NCBI GenBank assembly: GCA_019236545.1 | Contig: JAFAIV010000287.1 | Location: forward strand, 1 to 18,928 | Length of the DNA stretch: 18,928 nucleotides | Direction: 5' to 3' | Source of the DNA: Actinomycetota bacterium | Lineage (GTDB): Bacteria > Actinomycetota > Thermoleophilia > Gaiellales > Gaiellaceae | In this document: positions 12,246-18,928 of the stretch, piece by piece | Layout of the letters: the number at the start of each line of letters is the position of its first letter | How positions within the stretch are numbered: the stretch's first letter is position 1 | Notes under the pieces: generated by a model | The model's database searches: none | Told to the model about the DNA's origin: nothing | Seen by the model: only the letters and a program-made list of their open reading frames with translations | Translations under genes and position numbers: made by a program

Positions 12246-13655
12246 CTACGCGATGTCGACCTTGATCACGTTCGTCGACCCCGGGATGTTCACCGCGGTG
12301 CCGGCCGTGATCACGACGCGGTCGCCCGTCTCCACGAGCCCCGCGGCGCGGGCGGCGTCCAGCGCCTCCCGCCAGAGCGCCTCGACATCGCTCTGCTCGG
12401 CGATGAGGAGCGGCGTCACGCCCCACTCGAGCGCGAGCTGGCGCATCGCCCAGTCGACGTGCGTGAGCGCGATGATCGGCCGGCGCGGGCGCAGGCGCGC
12501 GACCGCGTTCGCCGTCCGGCCGCTGAAGGTCGGGACGAGGATCGCCTTCGCGTGCAGCGCCTCGGCGAGGTCGCAGGCGGCGTTCGACATCGCCTGCCCG
12601 ATCGTCGGGTTGTCGGCCGCCTCCGGCAGCTCGTGGCGGTAGCCCATGCTCGGCTCGACGGCGCGCGCGATCCGGTCCATGTAGGCGACCGCCTCGACCG
12701 GGTACTCGCCGACCGCCGTCTCGCCCGAGAGCATGACCGCAGAAGTGCCGTCGAGGATCGCGTTCGCGACGTCGCTCGCCTCGGCGCGGGTCGGCTCGGG
12801 CGAGTGGATCATCGACTCGAGCATCTGCGTCGCCGTGATCACCGGCTTCCCGCGCTCGAGCGCCCGCTGGATGATCCGCTTCTGGATCAGCGGCACGAGC
12901 GCCGGGCCGATCTCGACGCCGAGGTCGCCGCGCGCGACCATGACCGCGTCCGTCTCGGCGAGGACGTCGTCGAGGACGTCGACGGCCTCCGACTTCTCGA
13001 TCTTCGCGATCACGTGCGCGTTCGAGCCGGAGCGCTCGATCAGCGCGCGCAGGTCGCGCACGTCCGCGGGCGAGCGCACGAACGAGAGCGCGACGAAGTC
13101 GACGCCGGTCATGAGGGCCCAATCGAGGTCGCCGGCGTCCTTCCGCGTGATCGACGGGATCGGGAGCGGCACGCCGGGGAGGTTCACGCCCTTGTGCGTC
13201 TTCACCGTGCCGCCGACGACGACCGCGCAGCGCGCGCGGCCGGAGTCGACCTCCTCGACGCGGAGACGGACGGCGCCGTCGTCGATCAGGACGTCGTGGC
13301 CGGGCTCGAGGACGCTGCCGATGACCGCCGGCGCGACCGGGAGCTCGCCGTCGGTCGCGTTCTCCTGCGCGCAGACGACGATCTCGCTGCCGGCCGAGAG
13401 CACGACCGGCTCCTCGAGGTCACCGATGCGGAGCTTCGGGCCCTGGAGGTCGGCGATCAGCGCGACCGGGCGCCCCGCCTCCGCCGCGATCTCGCGGACG
13501 AGCCAGGCGTTCCGCGAGTGCTGGTCGTGCGTCCCATGCGAGAGGTTCAGGCGGACCGCGTCGACACCGGCGGCGACGAGCGCGCGCAGCGTCTCCGGCG
13601 TCTCCGACGCCGGGCCGAGGGTCGCGACGATCTTCGTGCGCCGGTCGACAGCCAC
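12246..13655 (-). CDS. pyk: Pyruvate kinase
   Basis: This 469-residue enzyme converts PEP and ADP to pyruvate and ATP, the last step of glycolysis. Motifs along the barrel include RLNLSHG (N37, S39), KTHKGVNLPG, IAKIEK with catalytic K218 and metal ligand E220, ARGDLGVEIG (D244), TATQMLESM, and PTRAEASDVANAILDGTSAVMLSGETA. The B domain lies about 73-165 and the C-terminal regulatory domain after about 345. The segment LQGPK (residues 70-74) has Lys where K+-dependent enzymes have Glu117 (rabbit numbering), predicting K+-independent activity. GTG at 13655 gives the usual MAVDRRTKIVATLGP opening; there is no clear Shine-Dalgarno sequence, and the gene starts 15 nt after the eno stop. Identity is certain. 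Confidence 0.97.
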   Translation of the reverse strand: MAVDRRTKIVATLGPASETPETLRALVAAGVDAVRLNLSHGTHDQHSRNAWLVREIAAEAGRPVALIADLQGPKLRIGDLEEPVVLSAGSEIVVCAQENATDGELPVAPAVIGSVLEPGHDVLIDDGAVRLRVEEVDSGRARCAVVVGGTVKTHKGVNLPGVPLPIPSITRKDAGDLDWALMTGVDFVALSFVRSPADVRDLRALIERSGSNAHVIAKIEKSEAVDVLDDVLAETDAVMVARGDLGVEIGPALVPLIQKRIIQRALERGKPVITATQMLESMIHSPEPTRAEASDVANAILDGTSAVMLSGETAVGEYPVEAVAYMDRIARAVEPSMGYRHELPEAADNPTIGQAMSNAACDLAEALHAKAILVPTFSGRTANAVARLRPRRPIIALTHVDWAMRQLALEWGVTPLLIAEQSDVEALWREALDAARAAGLVETGDRVVITAGTAVNIPGSTNVIKVDIA

Positions 13656-13670
13656 CGCTGGGAAGGCTAG

Positions 13671-14945
13671 CTAGCCGCGTCCCGCGCGAGGGAACGCGCC
13701 CCAACCCTGATACACCGCGCGCAGCCCGAGCTCCTCCTCGATCCGCAGGAGCTGGTTGTACTTCGCCACGCGGTCGGAGCGCGCCGGGGCGCCGGTCTTG
13801 ATCTGGCCGGTGCCGAGGGCGACGGCGAGGTCGGCGATCGTCGCGTCCTCGGTCTCGCCCGAGCGGTGCGACATGACCGCGCTGTAGCCGTTCGCGTGCG
13901 CGAGCCTCACTGCCTCGATCGTCTCCGTCAGCGTGCCGATCTGGTTCACCTTCACGAGGATCGAGTTGCCGACGCCGCGCTCGATGCCCTGGCGCAGGCG
14001 CTCCGGGTTCGTGACGAAGAGGTCGTCGCCGACGAGCTGGACGCTCCCGCCGAGCTCGCTCGTGAGCTGCTGCCACGCGTCCCAGTCGTCCTCGGCGAGC
14101 CCGTCCTCGATGGAGACGACGGGATACCGGTCGACGATCCCCTGCCAGAAGCCCGGCATCTCGGCGGAGGCGAGGTCCCGGCCCTCGAAGCGGTAGCGGC
14201 CGTCCGAGTAGACCTCGCTCGTGGCCGGATCGAGCGCGATCGCGATCCGGTCGAGATGGCCCGCGCGGTCGGCCGCGTCGAGGATCGCGTCGATCGCCGC
14301 CTCGCTCGACTCCAGGTCGGGCGCGAAGCCGCCCTCGTCGCCCACGCCGGTGGCGAGGCCGCGCTCGGAGAGCACCTTCTTCAGCGCGCGGTAGACCTCC
14401 GCGCCGATCCGCAGAGCCTCGGAGAACGAGTCGGCGCCCACGGGGACGACCATGAACTCCTGCAGGTCGATCGAGTTCGCCGCGTGCGCGCCGCCGTTGA
14501 TCACGTTCATCATCGGCACGGGGAGGATCGCCGCGCTCTCGCCGCCGAGGTACTCCCAGAGCGAGAGCTTCGCCTCCGCGGCTGCGGCCTTCGCGGTCGC
14601 GAGCGAGACGCCGAGGATCGCGTTCGCGCCGAGCCGGCCCTTGTTCGGCGTGCCGTCGAGGTCGATCAGGCGCCGGTCGAGCGTCTCTTGCTCCGTCGCC
14701 TCCAGACCGGCGACGGCCTCGGCGATCTCGCCGTTGACGTTGGCGACGGCCTTGGTGACGGCCTTGCCGCCGTACGCGTCGCCGCCGTCGCGAAGCTCGA
14801 CGGCCTCGTGGACGCCGGTCGACGCGCCGGACGGGACGGCCGCGCGGGCGTGGACACCGGATTCGAGGTGGACGACCGCCTCGACGGTCGGGTTGCCGCG
14901 CGAGTCGAGGATCTGGCGGGCGTGGACCTGGGTGACGCGACTCAT
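13671..14945 (-). CDS. eno: Enolase (phosphopyruvate hydratase)
   Basis: This 424-residue enzyme interconverts 2-phosphoglycerate and PEP. It has all the family landmarks: ILDSRGNPTVE, VPSGASTGVHEAVELRDG, GGAHAANSIDLQEFMVVP, GDEGGFAPD with catalytic E204, metal ligands D239, E280 (SIEDGLAEDDW) and D307 (GDDLFVTN), catalytic base K332 (LVKVNQIGTLTET) and MSHRSGETEDATIADLAVA. The ATG at 14945 overlaps the mazG stop as ATGA and has a strong Shine-Dalgarno AAGGAG 8 nt upstream. Long upstream open frame is only the shadow of mazG. The product PEP is the substrate of pyruvate kinase encoded 15 nt downstream. It probably also acts in RNA degradosome-like complexes in some bacteria, not shown here. 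Confidence 0.98.
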   Translation of the reverse strand: MSRVTQVHARQILDSRGNPTVEAVVHLESGVHARAAVPSGASTGVHEAVELRDGGDAYGGKAVTKAVANVNGEIAEAVAGLEATEQETLDRRLIDLDGTPNKGRLGANAILGVSLATAKAAAAEAKLSLWEYLGGESAAILPVPMMNVINGGAHAANSIDLQEFMVVPVGADSFSEALRIGAEVYRALKKVLSERGLATGVGDEGGFAPDLESSEAAIDAILDAADRAGHLDRIAIALDPATSEVYSDGRYRFEGRDLASAEMPGFWQGIVDRYPVVSIEDGLAEDDWDAWQQLTSELGGSVQLVGDDLFVTNPERLRQGIERGVGNSILVKVNQIGTLTETIEAVRLAHANGYSAVMSHRSGETEDATIADLAVALGTGQIKTGAPARSDRVAKYNQLLRIEEELGLRAVYQGWGAFPRAGRG

Positions 14946-15757
14946 CGCTGGTTCTCCTTGGCGCGGTCGAAGTAGGCGTCCTGCCGCTCGAGCGGCAGCT
15001 CGCTCCAATTCAACCCGTCGGCGGCCGCCAGGGCCTCCGCAAGTTCCACCCTTTTTCTGAACCGGTGCGCCGCCTGCCGCAGCGCCAGCTCGGGGTCGAC
15101 CTCGAGCTTCCGCGCGACGTTCACGGTGGCGAAGAGCACGTCGCCGAGCTCGTCCGCCGACCAGTCCTCCTCGAGCTCGCTCAGCTCCTCCTTGAGGTCG
15201 CCGTACGCGCCCTCGAGGTCGGGGTACTCGAAGCCGACCGCCTTCGCGCGCTGCTGCACCTTGCGGGCGTAGAGGAGCGCCGGCAGCGCCTCGGCGACGT
15301 CGTGGAAGACGCCTTCGCGGCCCTCCTGCTCGACCTTGATCCGCTCCCAGTTGGAGCGCACGCGCTCGGCGGTGCGCGCTTCGACCTCGCCGAAGACGTG
15401 CGGATGGCGCCGGACGAGCTTCTCGTGGACGTTCCGCGCGACCGCCGCCAGATCGCCCGCACCGCGCTCCTGGAGCAGCAGCGCGAGGAAGTAGACCTGG
15501 AACAGGAGGTCGCCGAGCTCGTCGAGCTGCTTCGCGTCGTCGCCGGCGAGCGCAGCGTCCGCGACCTCGTACGCCTCCTCGACGGTGTGCGGGACGATCG
15601 TCTCCGCCGTCTGGTCGCGATCCCAGGGGCACTCGCGGCGCAGCCGCTCCGTCAGGAGCTGCAGCTCGACCAGGGCCTCACTGAGGCCCTCGCTGGAAGC
15701 GCCGTCGGCGGAGCCGCCGGCGCCCGGCTGAAAGTTCCCGCCTTCGGCGGAGGGCAC
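14942..15757 (-). CDS. mazG: MazG nucleoside triphosphate pyrophosphohydrolase
   Basis: This 271-residue all-helical enzyme hydrolyses (d)NTPs to (d)NMP and pyrophosphate and can lower alarmone or damaged nucleotide levels. Two MazG repeats are visible: the first with CPWDRDQTAETIVPHTVEEAYE (about 43-64) and DELGDLLFQV (79-88), the second with EELSELEED and DELGDVLFATVNV; these supply the EExxE...ExxD metal-binding acidic residues. E. coli MazG has 263 residues and its CPWD lies about 20 residues from the start; here it is at 43. The extra N-terminal part (about residues 1-22) is encoded by the second copy of the double-hairpin repeat. GTG at 15757, one base after the foldase stop, is the only ATG/GTG/TTG I see in frame before the conserved part. 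The true start could still be a CTG nearer LTERL. Confidence 0.93.
   Translation of the reverse strand: MPSAEGGNFQPGAGGSADGASSEGLSEALVELQLLTERLRRECPWDRDQTAETIVPHTVEEAYEVADAALAGDDAKQLDELGDLLFQVYFLALLLQERGAGDLAAVARNVHEKLVRRHPHVFGEVEARTAERVRSNWERIKVEQEGREGVFHDVAEALPALLYARKVQQRAKAVGFEYPDLEGAYGDLKEELSELEEDWSADELGDVLFATVNVARKLEVDPELALRQAAHRFRKRVELAEALAAADGLNWSELPLERQDAYFDRAKENQR
14954..14960 (-). promoter_or_regulatory. Shine-Dalgarno site of eno, inside the mazG 3' end
   Basis: CAAGGAG on the minus strand sits 8 nt before the ATG at 14945 and overlaps the last codons of mazG. It gives enolase strong initiation of its own as well as coupling through the ATGA overlap. Most other genes in this block lack a site this strong. 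Confidence 0.75.
15692..15754 (+). repeat. Double-hairpin repeat element, copy 2 (within the mazG 5' end)
   Basis: Hairpin A pairs 15699-15709 with 15713-15723 (11 bp, one mismatch, 3-nt loop). Hairpin B pairs 15738-15742 with 15746-15750 (5 bp, TTC loop). The first 45 bases from 15692 match copy 1 (minus strand from 1375) at 37 positions by eye; the second hairpin has the same place but different sequence. Copy 1 is in a spacer, whereas this one falls inside the mazG reading frame and ends next to the foldase stop codon. Read in the mazG frame it encodes about 22 Gly/Ala/Ser-rich residues. Confidence 0.7.
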
Positions 15758-15758
15758 C

Positions 15759-16781
15759 TCAGCCGGTGGTCGTCGGCTCGACGAGCGTCGTGCCGGCCGT
15801 CTGCGTCGCCGGCGCGTAGCCGGTCTGGTACGCGATCTTCGACGCGTACTGCTTCTTCAGCGCGTCGACCCAGTTCTGCATCGTCTGGGTCTTCTTCTGC
15901 GAGAGCAGGCTCGTCTTGATCGACGCGGAGACGGTGGCCAGCGGCGTCGTCTTCGACGGCACGATCGGGCCGAGCGGCTGGATGATGTGCCAGCCGTACT
16001 GCGAGTGCACCGGCGCCGAGATCTCGTTCGTCTTCAGCGAGAACGCAGCGTCCTCGAACGGCTTCACCGTCTGGCCCTTCGAGATCGTCAGCTTGCCGCC
16101 GACCTTCGCCGTCGAGGTGTCCTTGGAGTACTTCTTCGCGAGCGCGGCGAAGTCGGCGCCGTGCTTGAGCTGGGCCTCGAGCTGGTCGGCCTGGCTCTTG
16201 CTGTTCACGAGGATGTGGCGCACCGTGCGGCTCTCCGGCGTCCGGTAGGCCGAGATGTGCGACTGGTAGTACTGCTTCACGTCCGCGTCGGTGACCTTCA
16301 CGCTGGACGTCACCTTCGCGTAGAGCTTCTCCGAGAGGAGCTCGGCGAAGAGGTCGCGGCGGAGCTGCTGCTCGGTCAGGCCCTGCTGCTTGAGCGCCGT
16401 CTTGTACTTCGACTCGCTGTTGGCGAAGTACTGCTTCTTGATCTGCGCGATGCGCTTGTCGACGTCCGCGTTCGTGACGGTGACGCCGATCTGCTTGCCC
16501 TTCTGCGTCAGCTCCGACTCCTGGACGAGGTAGGTCATCGCCTGGTCGGAGAGCGACTTGTACGCCGTCGTCCCGACCTTCGGGAACGCCTGCTTCTTCG
16601 CCGCATACGTGCTCTTCGCGGAGTCGATCAGCGTGTTGTACTCGGCCTTCGTGATCGTGTCGGTGCCGACGACGGCAACGGCGTCCTGCGGCACGCTCGG
16701 CGCGCTGCTGCCGCCGCAGCCGGCGAGGACGAGCCCGAGGGCGAGGAGCAGGGGCAGCGGCAGGAAGCGGAGAGTCTTCAT
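15759..16781 (-). CDS. PrsA/SurA-like parvulin foldase lipoprotein
   Basis: This 340-residue exported protein has a lipoprotein signal peptide (MKTLRFLPLPLLLALGLVLAGC) with lipobox LAGC and lipidated C22. A SurA_N-like helical chaperone region covers about 34-180. A parvulin-type peptidyl-prolyl isomerase domain covers about 185-272 (VRHILVNSKSQADQLEAQL... GWHIIQPL), followed by a helical C-terminal region. It should help fold secreted proteins at the outer face of the membrane. The sequence is unusually rich in Lys, Gln, Thr and Ser beside Arg/Ala-rich neighbours. ATG at 16781 gives a canonical positively charged signal start; ATG at 16787 adds Met-Asp and is the alternative. It lies 58 nt after mfd and one base before mazG, in the place lpqU holds in M. 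tuberculosis. Confidence 0.92.
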   Translation of the reverse strand: MKTLRFLPLPLLLALGLVLAGCGGSSAPSVPQDAVAVVGTDTITKAEYNTLIDSAKSTYAAKKQAFPKVGTTAYKSLSDQAMTYLVQESELTQKGKQIGVTVTNADVDKRIAQIKKQYFANSESKYKTALKQQGLTEQQLRRDLFAELLSEKLYAKVTSSVKVTDADVKQYYQSHISAYRTPESRTVRHILVNSKSQADQLEAQLKHGADFAALAKKYSKDTSTAKVGGKLTISKGQTVKPFEDAAFSLKTNEISAPVHSQYGWHIIQPLGPIVPSKTTPLATVSASIKTSLLSQKKTQTMQNWVDALKKQYASKIAYQTGYAPATQTAGTTLVEPTTTG

Positions 16782-16839
16782 GTCCATCCAGTGAGTCGGT
16801 GACGCGACGGGGCCTGGTAGACGGCCGGAAACGTGCGCG

Positions 16840-18928
16840 TCAGGCCGCCTGGCGCGCGTCCAAGATAGCATCGACCAGCCCGATCGCCTGGGTGAATCCA
16901 TCGTCGCTCCTGAGGCTCACTTCCTGCTTCGCGACGGTGTAGATGGCGGTTTTCAGGCGGTCGCGGAGCTCCCGCAGCTCGCCCGACCCGAGCACGAGCC
17001 GGCCGACGGTCGCCTTGCCCTGCTGGAAGACGAGGTAGTCCGCGCCGAGGCGCGCGACCTTGATCTTCGCCTCTTGGATCGCGAAGAGATGCGCGACCGG
17101 GTCCGGCAGCGGGCCGTAGCGGTCCTCGAGGGCCGCCTGGAGCTCGCGCAGCTCGTCCTCGGTCTCGGCGAGCGCGAGCCGGCGGTGGATGTCGATGCGC
17201 AGCGCCTCCGAGTCGACGTAGGTGGACGGGACGTAGGCGTCGATCCTCGCGTCGACGCGCACCGGCCGGGCCGCGACGCGGTGCTGGCCCTGCAGCTCGG
17301 CGACCGCCTCGTTCAGGAGCTCCACGTAGAGCTCGAAGCCGACGGCGGCGACGTGGCCGGACTGCTCCGCGCCGAGGAGCTCGCCCGCGCCGCGGATCTC
17401 GAGGTCGCGCATCGCGATCGCGAAGCCGGCGCCGAGCTCGGTGTGGTCGGCGAGGGTCGCGAGGCGGGCGCGCGCCTCAGGCGTCAGCTCGTGCGCGTCG
17501 GGATAGAAGAGGTACGCGTACGCGGTGGCGTCGGAGCGGCCGACGCGGCCGCGGATCTGGTAGAGCTGGCTCAGGCCGAGCATGTCGGCCCGCTCGACGA
17601 TCAGCGTGTTCGCCTGCGGGATGTCGATGCCGGACTCGATGATCGTCGTCGAGACGAGCACGTCCGCGTCGCCGCGCAGGAACGCGTGCATCTTCTCCTC
17701 GAGCTCCTTCTCCTTCATCTGCCCGTGCGCGACGAGGAAGCGCAGGTCGGGACAGAGCTGGCGGAGCTTCTCGGCGGCGTCCTCGATCGTCTCGACGCGG
17801 TTGTGGAGGTAGAACGCCTGCCCCTCGCGCTCCTTCTCGCGCTCGAGGGCGAGCTTCACGAGCTCCTCGTCGAGCTCGCCGACGGTCGTGCGGATCGGGC
17901 GGCGACCCTCGGGCGGCGTCTCGATGATCGAGATGTCGCGCATGCCCGCGAGCGAGAGGTGGAGCGTGCGCGGGATCGGCGTCGCGCTGAGCGTGAGTAC
18001 GTCCACCTCGAGCCGGATCTGCTTCAGGAGCTCCTTCTGCGCGACGCCGAAGCGCTGCTCCTCGTCGAGGATGACGAGCCCGAGCTCCTTCGGGATCACG
18101 TCGCGGCTGAGGACGCGGTGCGTGCCGATGAGGACGTCGACCTTCCCCGCGGAGAAGTCGGCGAGGACGGCCTTCACCTGCTTCGGCGGGACGAAGCGCG
18201 AGACCATCTCGACCCGGACGGGGAAGTCCCGGAAGCGCTCGCGGAAGGTGTTGTAGTGCTGCTCGGCGAGGATCGTCGTCGGCGCGAGCATCAGCACCTG
18301 CTTGCCGTTGACGGCGACCGCGAAGGCGGCGCGGACGGCGACCTCGGTCTTGCCGAAGCCGACGTCGCCGCAGACGAGCCTGTCCATCGGCCGCGGCGCC
18401 TCGAGGTCCTCCTTGACCGCCTCGATCGCCGTCTCCTGGTCCGGCGTCTCGCGGTACGGGAAGCTCGCCTCGAGCTGGTTGATCCACTCGTTCGAGAGGT
18501 CGAAGGCGATGCCCTCGCGCGTCTGTCGCTGCGCGTAGAGCTGGATCAGCTCGGTCGCGAGCTCCTGGACGGACTCCTTGGCGCGCGACTTGAGGAGCTG
18601 CCACGCCTTGCCGCCGAGCTTCGAGAGCGCGGGCGCCTTCGCGTCGGCGCCGACGTAGCGCGAGATCTTCCCGAGCTGCTCGTGCGGGACGTAGAGCCGG
18701 TCCTCGCCGCGGAACGCGAGCAGGAGGTAGTCGCGCGTGACGCCGGCGACGGTCTTCGTCTCGAAGCCGAGGAGCTTCCCGACGCCGTGGTCCTCGTGGA
18801 CGACGTAGTCGCCGGTGCGCAGGTCGGCGAAGGACTGGAGCGCGCGGCCGCCTATGCGGCGCTCGCGCGGCGCGCGCCGGCGGAAGACCTGGTGGTCGGG
18901 GAGCAGGACGAGGCCGAGCTCCCGCCAG
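16840..18928 (-). CDS. mfd: Transcription-repair coupling factor Mfd (5' part missing)
   Basis: The last 695 residues are present; family members have about 1,150, so roughly 450 N-terminal residues (the UvrB-homology region) lie beyond the right edge. Visible parts, in order: the CarD-like RNA polymerase-interacting domain (LRTGDYVVHEDHGVGKLLGFET, about 36-105 of the fragment), the RecG-like translocase with FPYRETPDQ, Walker A GDVGFGKTEV, DEEQ box (about 288-291) and LSATPIPRTLHLSL, the second RecA lobe with STTIIESGIDIPQANTLIV and QIRGRVGRS, and the TRCF C-terminal domain (about 530-650). Mfd removes stalled RNA polymerase and recruits UvrA. The frame is open to the window edge, with no internal break. 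Confidence 0.97.
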   Translation of the reverse strand, partial: WRELGLVLLPDHQVFRRRAPRERRIGGRALQSFADLRTGDYVVHEDHGVGKLLGFETKTVAGVTRDYLLLAFRGEDRLYVPHEQLGKISRYVGADAKAPALSKLGGKAWQLLKSRAKESVQELATELIQLYAQRQTREGIAFDLSNEWINQLEASFPYRETPDQETAIEAVKEDLEAPRPMDRLVCGDVGFGKTEVAVRAAFAVAVNGKQVLMLAPTTILAEQHYNTFRERFRDFPVRVEMVSRFVPPKQVKAVLADFSAGKVDVLIGTHRVLSRDVIPKELGLVILDEEQRFGVAQKELLKQIRLEVDVLTLSATPIPRTLHLSLAGMRDISIIETPPEGRRPIRTTVGELDEELVKLALEREKEREGQAFYLHNRVETIEDAAEKLRQLCPDLRFLVAHGQMKEKELEEKMHAFLRGDADVLVSTTIIESGIDIPQANTLIVERADMLGLSQLYQIRGRVGRSDATAYAYLFYPDAHELTPEARARLATLADHTELGAGFAIAMRDLEIRGAGELLGAEQSGHVAAVGFELYVELLNEAVAELQGQHRVAARPVRVDARIDAYVPSTYVDSEALRIDIHRRLALAETEDELRELQAALEDRYGPLPDPVAHLFAIQEAKIKVARLGADYLVFQQGKATVGRLVLGSGELRELRDRLKTAIYTVAKQEVSLRSDDGFTQAIGLVDAILDARQAA

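Noticed and set aside
13665..13676. Perfect 12-base palindrome GGCTAGCTAGCC between eno and pyk.
   Set aside because: Too short to claim an operator; it is explained by the eno TAG stop and an adjacent CTAG, and no second site is seen.
14946..15632. Upstream extension of the enolase reading frame to a 653-residue protein.
   Set aside because: The extension is out of frame with mazG and has shadow composition; the ATG at 14945 has a strong Shine-Dalgarno sequence and gives the standard enolase N-terminus.

Overview
The window is GC-rich bacterial chromosome, densely packed on both strands. GTG and TTG starts are frequent, every stop is TAG or TGA (no TAA seen), and no gene-free stretch exceeds about 105 bases. 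Gene content points to Actinomycetota: a FdxA-type 7Fe ferredoxin, a DUF501 protein beside an FtsB/DivIC protein, and the order mfd - foldase lipoprotein - mazG - eno - ftsB - DUF501, which parallels M. tuberculosis Rv1020-Rv1025. A deep-branching class such as Thermoleophilia is my inference, not shown by the sequence. I found no rRNA, tRNA, CRISPR array, transposase or phage gene.

Layout. (1) 1-2003, minus: a small receiver-like protein, a 7Fe ferredoxin, a four-module VOC protein with an extradiol-dioxygenase-like metal triad, and the start of an FAD-dependent dehydrogenase cut by the window edge. Between ferredoxin and VOC gene lies a double-hairpin repeat. (2) 2023-2352, plus: a DUF309 protein, convergent with the next block. 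(3) 2349-9004, minus: a tightly coupled run read as SpoIIE-type phosphatase with GAF domains, glycerophosphodiester phosphodiesterase, L,D-transpeptidase, two tandem TlpA-like thioredoxins, CcmH and CcdA. It combines envelope remodelling with extracytoplasmic thiol reduction and cytochrome c maturation. (4) 9040-10432: small genes on both strands (an 80-residue membrane protein, a zinc ribbon, a four-helix membrane protein, and an FMN/F420-binding split-barrel protein). (5) 10429-18928, minus: mfd (5' end outside the window), foldase lipoprotein, mazG, eno, pyk, ftsB, DUF501, an unknown 105-residue protein, and a regulator with its DNA-binding domain in front of its receiver domain.

Main points of interest: two diverged copies of a double-hairpin repeat, one apparently translated as the MazG N-terminus; duplicated TlpA reductases directly after an L,D-transpeptidase whose catalytic residue is cysteine; the HTH-receiver order of the regulator; three TAnnnT-like hexamers each exactly 6 nt before a GTG start, suggesting leaderless mRNAs; and CTAG tetranucleotides found essentially only at stop codons. 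All coordinates, alignments and counts were done by eye.
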